NCBI GenBank assembly: GCA_001636815.1
Contig: AZHD01000019.1
Span: forward strand, 491,796 to 555,795
From: Niveomyces insectorum RCEF 264
Taxonomy: Eukaryota; Ascomycota; Sordariomycetes; Hypocreales; Cordycipitaceae
Length of the DNA: 64,000 nucleotides
Direction of reading: 5' to 3'
Shown: in pieces, positions 48,144-58,427 of the stretch
Numbering within the stretch: position 1 is the stretch's first letter
How the letters are laid out: every line of letters begins with the position of its first letter
Translations under genes and position numbers: made by a program
Notes under the pieces: model-generated
Told to the model about the DNA's origin: nothing
What the model saw: the letters and a program-made list of their open reading frames with translations, nothing else
Database searches by the model: none

Positions 48144-49235
48144 ATTATCCCCCCTTTTATACGTACAGTCCCCGGCGCGCGTTAGACGAGAAGACGATAA
48201 AGGTCGAAGAAAGAGTAAAAGTAGAAAGAAAATTAAAGAAAAAAGAAACCCTTCGAAATAAGGAAAAAATAAGAAAAAAACTTTAGTTTTAAAAATAGAA
48301 GAAAAAACTCTTTAAAGAATAAAAAACCTATTCGTTTATCGCGTCGGATTTAAAGAGGAATTTAAAGGGATTTTATAATATTAGTAAGTAGAAGTAGTAT
48401 ACTAAGAATTATAAAAGAAACGTATATAAGTTAAAAGAAAAAGCGAATATAGGGTAATTAACGTATAAAAGACGCGTTATTTTTTAAAGGAAGGATAGAA
48501 GAAAAAAAATAATAAACTTTTCCGGTTCCGTTAACTTTCGAGTAAAAATAAGTTTACGGAGGAGAGTAGACTTTATCGACGTATTCGGTAACTCTTTTTA
48601 CTAGTAAAAGTATCGTAAGATTCTTTAAAGAAACTAGTTTATTTATCTTATCGATAAAGGTAAACCGATTTAACGATAAATATTAAAAAAAACTAAATAT
48701 AATATTAGTATTAATTTATAGTCCGTTTACGTATATATTAATCTTATTTTCGTCGTTTATCGCTCTTTCTTTATTCGATAAAAGTTTATTTATCGTTTTA
48801 ATAATAACGAGCTTTATTTAATAATAGAAACCTATAAAAGAACGCGTAGTATTATTTATTTATAAAACGACGTAAATCCGTCCGGATTCTATTAAAAAAT
48901 TTTCTCTTTTCTCTTACTTTAACCTTACTTGTTTTCCGGAAAGAATAATTAAGTTTTCTTAATTTTTTTTTATTAATTTCCGTATATTTTTTTTACGTAA
49001 TATTATTATCCTCGGTTACTTCTTTTTTTTTTCTTTTTAATTATAATAAATTTCTTACGAGATTCTTAAGAGAGTATAAGGTTAAATAAAAACGGGAATT
49101 AAAAAAAATCTAATATTAATAATTATTATTTAAAATACTTTTTACCGGCCCGCCGGGCCCGAAGAAAAAAAAGAATAAAAAAAAGATAAAAGTAAAAGTA
49201 AGAATAAAGTAATAGGTTAATATTCTAACTTTATT

Positions 49236-50070
49236 CCCGCGGCCGCTTCGGCGGCCCTTTTACCGGTACTTCCTCTACTTACGCCGTAAACCCTACGCCC
49301 CCCGCTTATTCTCGTTAATATCCCGGCTATATCCGTTTTTAAACGGAAACGCGCGCCGTTAACGGGCGGCGGCGACGATAACGACGAGAACGCTAACTAA
49401 GCGGTTAATAGTAGTAATAATAATAAACGTCGTAAAGCGGCGGCCGCTTCGAGCGGTTAAAAGAAACCTATTAAAACTTTAATAATTTTTATACTACCTC
49501 CGCCGGTCCGTAAAAGCTCCGTCGTCGTTACGTAAAACGACGACGACGATACGACGAGTAGTAGTAGTAGTAATAATAATACCGTCGTCGACGGCGACGA
49601 CGATAACGACGACGAAGCGGACGTAAATCCCCCCGTTCGTTCCTCTCTTTATCTTCGTATTTAAATAACCGCGTTGGATTTCTACGGGAATCTAGTAATA
49701 ACGCCGAACGCGGCGAACGAAGACGAAGCTACGGACGAAGAGGCCGCGGACGATAAAGAGGGCGGCGTCGGCGGTAATATATTACCGGCGTTATTCGTAT
49801 TAATAGCGTTCTTCGAATAAAAGCGTTAACCGAACTTTCCGTACGCGGGATACTTTTCGACGGGTTTTTATAAAGTTTTTACGAAACCTTTAACGTTTTT
49901 TTATAAGCCGGCTTTAAAACTTACTAATATAAAATATATTAATAAAACCTATAAATTCGGCTTTTATTAACCCGTAAATCTTTTTCTTTTTTTGTTACTT
50001 TGTTTATCGATTTTCCCGGTTATTAATATAGTTAGATTTTATTTAGATTTATAACTTAATAATCGAAGAT
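49236..50070 (+). pseudogene. Family-B antisense ORF
   Basis: Plus-strand frame opposite to B gag-pol, between integrase and 3' LTR, open apart from TAA/TAG at likely Gln/Trp sites for about 280 codons and possibly further to 50.6 kb. Contains basic clusters KRKR and NKRRK, long Asp and Ser/Asn runs (DDDDTTSSSSSNNN), an acidic block, then a less biased region (NILPALFVLIAFFE, KPLTFF). Position and composition parallel the family-A antisense gene, but I see no alignable similarity. An upstream basic stretch near 48.2 kb may belong to it. Function unknown. Confidence 0.42.
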
Positions 50071-51701
50071 TATATTCTTTTATTACGCGGCGCCGCCGCG
50101 GTAAAGGAGTTATATTCGAAACCGTTAACGGCGTACTTTAAGCGTTAAGCCTTTACTCGGCGCGTCGTACTTCGGTTAATATAACTTATCGTTTACGTTA
50201 TATACGAATATAATAAAGTATTCGGTTTTTCGAAGCCGACGTAGAATTTACCGGTAAGTCCCTTTAATCCCGTAATATATTAAACTTTTATATAATTAAT
50301 ATAAACTTAGGTTCGTCGCGCTTACTAAGCGTTAATTCTAGCCGCTCGGAGAGCGCTACGCGCCGGCGGCGTACCTCCGGAGGCCCCGGTATTACCGCGG
50401 TTAAAGCCCGACGACTTATTTTATATCCGTCTCCGGGCGGGTATAGAGCGGGTGGCGGCCGGGCTCCGGAAGACGCTTACCGGGTATATAAACGAGGAGG
50501 AATAGTACGGGGTACTGGTAACGTTTAACTTAGCTTAAACTTAAAGGTTTTCTTTATTCTTTAACCCGGGAGGGTACGTAACTTTTTAGTTTTTATTATA
50601 GTTTAATTTTTTATTTTTTTTTTCTCTTTATTATTTTTTCCGTTTATAGCCGCGCGTCGCGCGGAAAACGCTTAATATTTTAAACGTCTCTTTTTTAACC
50701 CTCTTCGAGAAGGAAATTTATTTATTTTTTATTTTAACGCTCTTCGGTCTACCTCTTTTTCCGTAAGATTTACTTAATAACTACTTTTTCGCCTTTTTCC
50801 GTATAACTTTAATTACCTTCGGAGTATCTACGTCCTCTTTAAGAACCTATTAATTATATTCGTAAAGTTAGTCCTTCTATTTAATTAAAAAGTAAGTCCC
50901 CTTTTAATACTTCTTTTTTCGTAAAACCGCTTTAACTTTTTATACGTTCGGGTTATCTTTTAAGGTTAATATTGATATATTTAGATTAAATCCCTTTAAT
51001 TTCTTTTAAGGTTTTAATAAGGATACCGAAAATACGTTATATAACCGGTGATATATATTTAGTAACGCTAGCTTAAATACTTAATTTTTTACGGCTTTTA
51101 AAACTTTAAAAGGATCGATAAACTTAAGTGTTAATTTTTTTTAAAGTACTTTTAAACGAATATTTTTTATCGATAATAAAATTAAATCCCCTTTAACGAA
51201 CTTTATCGGTTAATATTTTTTATTATAATACTTCTTCTACGATTTTTAAGCCTTTTTTATACGTTATCGAGCGAATTCCTTAACCGCTACGAACTTTATT
51301 TCTTTTAATATTATAGTTAGTACCCCCCTTTTTATAAATACATCCTCGGGGCTTATATAAAAATCCGGTCGGAAATTAAATAATATTTCGTTAAATAATA
51401 TACCGATAGTTTCGTTAATTACGTTATTATACGTAAACTCTATAATTTAAAGTAATTATTACGAATAGATATAGAGTTTACTACTCGGCTAATAACCTTA
51501 TAAAAAGATTACTAATCTTATCGCTTCGCAATAAGATTCCCTACAATTAACGTATATAAAGGCCGCACCCCTTACAACTATCCCCCCTTCTTAATAGATT
51601 CGTCCCGAATCGTTAAGCTAGCGCGCCGGTAAGCTAAATATACCTTTAGAGGGAAGTATATATTAGTTAACCCCCAAGCATCTACGTATTTATTTATCTT
51701 A

Positions 51702-51755
51702 TTAAGGAATCGAACCTCGTATCCTCGGAGTGTCAACCCGAGTAAATGACCACAT
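51702..51755 (-). other. tRNA-like segment 2 in TRIM2
   Basis: Minus strand shows GGTTCGATTCC (B box, 51706-51716) preceded by a stem CTCGG/CCGAG (51724-51728 with 51738-51742) around a loop like an anticodon arm. A full D arm and acceptor stem are missing, so it is not called as a tRNA gene. Confidence 0.5.
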
Positions 51756-51808
51756 TATAAGAAAACGCGTACGTATACCTATAAGTAGAAACGTAAGCCT
51801 TACTCGAA

Positions 51809-51855
51809 GCGGGATTCGAACCTTCGTCCTTCGAAGTTAAGACTAGACCACCCGC
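51809..51855 (-). other. tRNA-like segment 1 in TRIM2
   Basis: Minus strand reads GCGGGTGGTCTAGT...GGTTCGAATCCCGC: a 5-bp closing pair GCGGG/CCCGC, a GGTCTAG motif seen in A boxes, and a perfect B box. Only 47 nt, with too little room for a complete tRNA. Confidence 0.5.
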
Positions 51856-51999
51856 AAAGCGATAAGATAATTGTTACGAATAGGTGTAGGGTTTACTACT
51901 CGGCCAATAACCTTGTAAAAAGATTACTAATCTTATTGCTTCGCGATAAGATTCTCTATAACTAACGTATATAAAGGCCGTACCTCTTATAGTAATATT

Positions 52000-54900
52000 A
52001 ACTAGTTATCTTAAAGTTCGTTAATAAAAGTACGGAGGTATTATTTTAAAGTTTAGTTTAATCTTTTTATTTATTTATCCGTCTAAAGGTAGAAAGCTAT
52101 TAAGAGTTTAAAGCGAATCAAGAGGTTACGGTAAACTTCGACTTAGTATATATTAATAAAAATCGGACCGCGATTTAAGACGATTCCTTTCGAAGGACTA
52201 AACCTTAATTAAACTTTATTATATAAAAGCGATATTAATTCGAACGTAGTGATCGTTATCGTAGTAGAGATAAAGATAACTATTTTAATTAATCTATCGA
52301 CTATTATAAAAATAGCGTTTAACTCTTAAATCCCGTCGAAAACCGGTAAGAGTCCGGTAATAAAATCTATTATAATCTTTTATTAAAGTAACTCGGGAAT
52401 TAGTAAGGGTTCTAACTATCCGAACGGTCGATACCTTCTTAGTTTAATTACTTAATATACTTTATAACGATCTATATACTTATAAATATCCGTAAATATT
52501 CCTTTTTAATAAAATTTCTTTTAAATTAAATTTAACGTCCGTTTTCGTTTATAATAGCCCGCGAAGGGGCTATCGTAATATCGTTTAAAAATCTTTTATT
52601 TTATTATATCGTTAATAAGAACGACGGTTCGTCTTCGTTAAAGTAAGAGATCTTCTTTTACTACTTAATTTTTTTTAAGAGCGGGATCGTCGTTACGGAT
52701 TATTTTGATAATCCGCCGGTATTTTAAGTCGTATTTTTAGCTTTTAATTACTACCGTTATTAACGGCCGCGACTCCTTAAAATCTATAAAAAGTATATTC
52801 GTAAATACTACTCCTATTATTATAGTTAGAATTAGTCGGTTTATAATTATAAAACCCGGGTCTTTAGATACTATTATACTTATATTTACTACCTATCCTT
52901 CGGTATTAAACGGCTCGCTTTCTAAAGGAATTCTTAAAGTAATTTTAACCTTTCGAAGGTCGTTACTTTAACCCCCTTCGGTGGTAACGATTACTTAAGT
53001 TACTAGTTAAGGTAGACCGTCGTTTACCGACTTCCCGTCGAAATCCTATTAAAGTTTTATATTAATTAACTTTTTTTATAATTTAAAAAGGTAATCTATT
53101 AAGTCTTAATCCCCCTTATAATCCGGTCGACGCGATAACTTATTAACTAAGTTTTTTAAACTAGAATAATAAAAGATTTCGAACTTAAAAGGCGTAAAGT
53201 ATATATACTAACGTACTTAACGGTTACTTAACTTCGTTTACGTTATAAAAGTCTTTAAATTAATATAATCCGATAAGACCTCTATCTTCGAAGTAGCTCC
53301 TTTTAAATACTACCTTTATTCTTTAAAGGAGTATACGATCGTTATTAACTCTTAATCGAGAGTTCCGTAACGAAGCTTAACGCTTTTAAACTTCCGAGAC
53401 TAAAAAGTTATAAAGTACCACCGGTTATCTTTAAATAACTACGATAAGATTCTTACTATTATAAAAGCGGACGTATCCGTTTCGACTTTAATAGGTTTCG
53501 TTAAGTTATAGTAACGTAAGAGCGGCGCGTATAAGAAGGAGTCGCGTAACTTTCGAAAAACTTACTTTTTTAACGGGCTTATAAAGGTATTACTAGGTTT
53601 TTTATTATTTTTTAATTCGATTAATTAATTCGTTAATAACTACGTTTTTTAAGTATAATAATAGATAAACCGTCGGTAAAAGTTATAAAAACCGAAGAAT
53701 ACTTATATATTATAAAAGGTAATAAGTATCTTTTATTCCGAAATAATTTTAACCCGCTTAAGATTTATAAAAACTCTTTTAAAAGTTAAGACGAATCTTA
53801 AAAACTTAATTTCTTTACGGTAAAACTAGTATTTTCTTTCGTTTATAAATAGTTTTACCTCCTTTAAACGGTTAAAGACTTATCGTAAATAATCTATATA
53901 TTTATCTTTTAACTTAGAAAAAATAAGTACGTCGTCGAAGTACGCGATATAAAAAACGTTAAAAAGTCCGTAAAGAGTTTAATAGATATAACTTTAAAAA
54001 ATAGTTAAAGTATTAATTAAGTTAAACGGTAGGATTAAGTACTCGTAATAATTATAACGGGTATAAAACGTTATCTTTTATTTATTTCTTTTTTAAATAC
54101 GAATACGGTAATAAGTATCTTTAATATCGATCTTCGAAAAGACTTAAAACTTTTAAATCTTATTTAAAATTTTAAAGATTAAAGGTAAAAGATACCGGTT
54201 TTTTACCGTAATTCGATTAAGACTCCGGTAATTTATATAAAGTCGGAGAGAGTTATCTTTCTTAAGAATAAATAAGATAAAAGCCTCCGTTAAACTTTTA
54301 AACTCTCGAATCTAACCCTTTTCCCGTACTTTTAAGAGATATTCTTGAAGAGCTTTAAGTTTACGCGGCGAAAGCGGATAGATAGTATTATACGGAGGTT
54401 AAGTATTTAAAATAAGTTTAATTATATAATCTACTCCTCGATATAAAAGGAGAGACGCCGCGCTTTTAAACGAAAAGACGTTTTAAAAGTCTTAAAGTTT
54501 AATAGAAATTCTATCGAATTTTATCGAAGCGTTACTTTTATCCGTTTCGTTATTTAATTTATTGTCTTCGTCCGGTAAAGCTAGGTATTTAACTACTATT
54601 AACGTAAAGAGTATAACCGTATTAAACGTATATTTAACGAATTTCCGCGGAGTATTAATCCGAATCTTACTAATATTTAACCCGTACGCTTATCTTTGTA
54701 TACCCGTATAAAGCGAAATATTATAATCGACTAACGTAGGTATTCTTAGTAGAATCGGGTAATTATTACGAATAGGTGTAGGGTTTACCACTCGGTTAAT
54801 AACCTTAAAAAGATTATTAATCTTATCGCTTCGCGATAAGATTCCTTATAACTAACGTATATAAAGGCCGCACCCTTTATAACTATCCCCCCTTCTTAAT

Positions 54901-55800
54901 AGATTCGTCCCGAATCGTTAAGTTAGCGCGCCGGTAAGTTAGATGTACCTTTAAAGGGAAGTATATATTAGTTAACCCTTAAGTATCTACGTATTTATCT
55001 TATTAAAGAATCGAACCTCGTATCCTCGGAGTGTTAATCCGAGTAAATAACTATATAATAAGAAAACGTATACTTATAAGTAGAAACGTAAGCTTTACTC
55101 GAAGCGGGATTCGAACCCTCGTCCTTCGGAGTTAAAACTAGACTACCCGCGAAGCGATAAAATAATTATTACGAATAGGTGTAAGGTTTACCACTCGGCT
55201 AATAACCTTAAAAAGATTATTAATTTTATCGCTTCGCGATAAAATTCCTTATAACTAACGTATATAAAGGCCGCACCCTTTATAATAATCTTCCGGTACG
55301 CGGTTTATTCCGACGTAAATCCGGAAAAAATTTCGGGTAGCTTTATAACTATCGGTAAAGATTAGCGGGACTTGGAACACCTTACGTTCTTTAATCCGTT
55401 AATTCTTAATAACTCGGAGTCCCGGGATAGTCTTACGGACTTCTTAAAAGTTTTACTTTTAAGTAAAGGTAGTAAAGACGGCGTCGATTTTACTGTTACT
55501 ATCTAGGTTTATAAGTACTCTTTAATAATTAAAAGTATTAAGATAACTATAAGTAAAAAATAATCGCTTTATAAGAATTATAAGCGGGTTTAAGTTAAGA
55601 TTATTTAACCTACTTTAACTTTTTCTTTCTTTTTAACGTCTATCTCCTTTTACGCTTTAACCGACTAAATAACCGTTAGTTTTCCGGCCGCCTTTTTTAA
55701 GTAAGTGTTTAAATAATAACCCTTTTTCTAATAATAAAAATAAATTACCGTTCGAAGGCTTAATCGTTTAAACGTTTCCGTAAATAATCTCTCGAAATCC
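52000..55800 (-). pseudogene. Family-B pol remnant
   Basis: Minus strand: integrase core with VDRLIK and SNRGPIF (about 52.13-52.33 kb), RNase H region, reverse transcriptase with IAYFDDVLIFSKLK (YFDD at 53931-53942). The frame is broken by RIP stops and by TRIM3 (54764-55284). Identified as Ty3/Gypsy from the YxDD context and the order RT, RNase H, integrase. Gag should lie to the right, to about 57.2 kb, but I could not delimit it. Confidence 0.75.
54764..55284 (-). mobile_element. TRIM3: 521-bp miniature LTR element
   Basis: 118-bp LTRs at 54764-54881 and 55167-55284; flanks GTAAT (54759-54763) and ATAAT (55285-55289), a TSD with one mismatch. Same two tRNA-like segments and hairpin as TRIM2. 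Inserted in B between gag and the RT motif. Confidence 0.82.
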
Positions 55801-55896
55801 GAAAACTATTACTTTAAACTTTAAAGGTTTTTAAAAGGACGGAGCTACGTCTTTCGCCGTTTAAATAACCGTTCTTCGTTTTAATTATTAGGAAAA

Positions 55897-56247
55897 TATT
55901 ATAACCCTCGGTACGTACACCTATAGTCGACGGGAAGCCGCGGGCGAGCCGCCGGCGGGCCGTAAGTCCTATCTACGTAACGACTTATATAACGGGCGGC
56001 GTAACGAGCTAGGTAACGGGACGTACCCGAGGCTAGGGCTCAGGGCCCGTAATAACGTAATACCGGCCTTAGTGTACCGTATATAGGATATCCTTTATTT
56101 AGTTACCCCTTCTTTTCGTACGAATTAAGAAAGAGATAAGACTTAGTTTTATTATAAATATAGACCTACCTTCGCCCTTATATACGTACTATTAACGTAA
56201 CGTATTTGCTACGCTATCGACTACCTACTCTACTAAACCCTATTATA
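55897..56247 (+). mobile_element. Solo LTR of family A inside B
   Basis: 351 bp, TATTATAACC...TATTATA, flanked by perfect TSD GAAAA (55892-55896 and 56248-56252). No internal sequence: product of LTR-LTR recombination. Closest in visible detail to the A3 LTR. Confidence 0.9.
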
Positions 56248-57309
56248 GAAAACTTCTTTTTTTTAAAAGGCGATCCCTTTATACTTTACGTATAAAGGTA
56301 TTTACTTTTTAAATTTCCTCCGTACGTTATAAAACCTTAATCCGAGGGGAATTTAAAGTAAATCCGTTTATAACTAAGTTATATTAAGTTTCTTTAGTTA
56401 GCTTAAGGAAAAAACGGGTATAGGTAAACCGCGGTAAAAGTGGATTAATTTTCTTTTCGAAGGAGCGTAATATAATATTATATTTTATTAAGGATTACTT
56501 TAAATTCTACTTAACCTTAAAATACCGAGATATAATAGTAAGGTAAGTATCTCTCGATTTTAAAGTTAAAGTAATTAACTAAATCTTAAACGTTATCTAC
56601 GATTTAATTATTATTACTTATTCGTTTAATTTTAACGCCTTTACGTATTATTTTTATTACGTCGAATACGGAGCTTTTATTAAGTTTAATACTATTAAAA
56701 TTCGTTACCTTTCCGAGCCGAATTTCCGTAAAGCGGCTTTAAATAAATAAACTAACGCCGCTTTTTAATCGTCCTATTATTAGAATATATAGTCTTCGCG
56801 ATATTTTTCGAGCGACGGTAAAGTAACGTCTTTCCCTTTATCGCGCCGCGATTCTCTTTTTTCGTTCGAAGAAGACTCGTCGTTAAAGTTTCCGTTAAGA
56901 TTATCGTTAAAGTCGTCTTCTTTCGATAACGTAGTTATTCTTTAAAGCTCGCTTACTACGTTAAACTCGGGGGTTTCTTATCGGATTCTAAGTCGAATCT
57001 TTAACTCCCTTATTTAACATCGAGCCGCTTTTAGCTAAGTTAGTTATTGTACCTGTATATTTTCTTTTTCGAGTTAAGCTTCGACGGAAGATATCGGAGG
57101 TGGTGCTTTATTTACTATAGATATAAATACGTCGCCCTCCGTAGCGGTTATTATAATATTAAACGGTTAAGACGGTTTAGCCTTTATAAATTCTTTTAAG
57201 ATTAGAGCGTTTTTAACGGAAGTTTGTTTTCTTTTCGAATTTCCTTTTAATTAAGAAGTTATACTTTTAGAATTCCTTACGGTTATTTAATTAGTAAAAG
57301 AGTTAAAAT

Positions 57310-57563
57310 TATTAAAGGGTTTAATAAGTAAGGGTAGGATAATATAAAAATATAGCCTAATTCTTAACTATAAAGAGTAAATATTATTAAGACTAACTCT
57401 TACCCTTCTTTTATTCTATAGAAGTAGGCGGTACCCGATATATATAATAGAAATAGCTATAGACTTTAGGCGGATTTTACCTTAAGTCCGAGACCTACTT
57501 CTTTATCCTAGGCCGCGGAGTAATCCGCGGGGTTTTCTATAGAAATAATCTTTATCCGTAATA
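57310..57563 (-). repeat. B 5' LTR
   Basis: 254 bp copy of 47890-48143. The interior next to it matches the B' leader at 11326-11472 in reverse complement. Confidence 0.82.
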
Positions 57564-57973
57564 ATTAATATATATAATATACGGTATAACGGGCGTTAAC
57601 CGTTAGTCCGTAATAACTATCCCCCCTTTTTAAATAAATTTATCCTAAATTTAGTCTTAAGTTAGTACGCCGAAAAGTTAAGCGTACCTTTAAAGGGCTT
57701 AGTAATTACGTTAATTAACCTTTAAATATCTACGTATTTTTATCTTATAAAGAATTAAACTTTATACCCTCGAAGTATTAACCTAAGTAATAACTATATA
57801 TTATAAGAAAAAACGTATACGTATATTTATAAGTAGAAATATAAGCTTTATTTAAAATAGAATTTAAACCTTTATTCTTTAAAGTTAAAACTAGACTATT
57901 TACGTAATATTAAGATAATTATTATAGTCGGTATAAAAGTTTTTTAATTAAGTTAATAATTTAAAAAGATTAC
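57564..57973 (-). mobile_element. TRIM4: degraded TRIM-like fragment
   Basis: Contains the TRIM polypurine signal (minus AAAAAGGGGGGATAGT, near 57.61 kb), a diverged internal segment (57.62-57.92 kb) and a partial LTR (to 57973) ending AAAAAGATTAC where A4 is inserted. The left LTR side differs from the other TRIMs (GGGCGTTAACCG), so it may be another subfamily. Confidence 0.55.
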
Positions 57974-58325
57974 TATTATAACCTTCGGTACGTATACTTA
58001 TAGTCGACGGAAAGTCGATAGCGAGCTATAAGTATACCGTAAGCCCCGTTCTACGTAATAGCTTATATAACGGGCGGCGTAACGGGCTAAATAACGGAAC
58101 GTATCCGAAGCCAAGGCTTAAAGCCCGTAATAAAGTTATACCGAGCTTAGTATACCGTATATAGAATATCCTTTATTTAGTTACCCCTTCTTTTCGTACG
58201 AATTAAAAAAAAGATAAGACTTAGTCTTATTATAAATATAGACCTACCTTCGCCCTTATATACGTACCATTAACGTAACGTATTCGTTACGCTATCGACT
58301 ACCTACTTTACTAAACCCTATTACA
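57974..58325 (+). repeat. A4 5' LTR
   Basis: TATTATAACC...CTATTACA followed by ATTCTAAGTC, as in A1. Confidence 0.88.
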
Positions 58326-58427
58326 ATTCTAAGTCTTCTATCTACGGAGTACTTAGTCGAAATAACTAGCGAAAGTTCTACGACCCAAGAGCGCGTTACG
58401 CGCGCTATATCGCGGACGGTAATAGAA

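Larger units (their letters stand above)
51457..51991 (-). mobile_element. TRIM2: 535-bp miniature LTR element with tRNA-like segments
   Basis: 120-bp LTRs at 51457-51576 and 51872-51991, 5-bp TSD GTAAT (51452-51456 and 51992-51996), internal 295 bp with no ORF. Read on the minus strand it has a polypurine tract (AAGAAGGGGGGATAGT) before its 3' LTR, nearly the same as that of B. Each LTR has a hairpin related to AATCTTATCGC-TTC-GCGATAAGATT and a GGCCGAGT motif like the A box of Leu/Ser tRNAs. It must be mobilised in trans. Confidence 0.85.
47890..57563 (-). mobile_element. B: family-B Gypsy element (minus) carrying three later insertions
   Basis: 254-bp LTRs at 47890-48143 and 57310-57563. 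The polypurine tract on the minus strand (AAAAGGGGGGATAAT, 48144-48158) lies beside the left LTR, so the element reads right to left. Reverse transcriptase YFDD at 53931-53942 and integrase confirm this. Internal insertions: TRIM2, TRIM3 and a solo A LTR. Flanks CGACT (left) and ATTAA (right) do not match, so the two LTRs may not come from one simple insertion. Confidence 0.82.
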
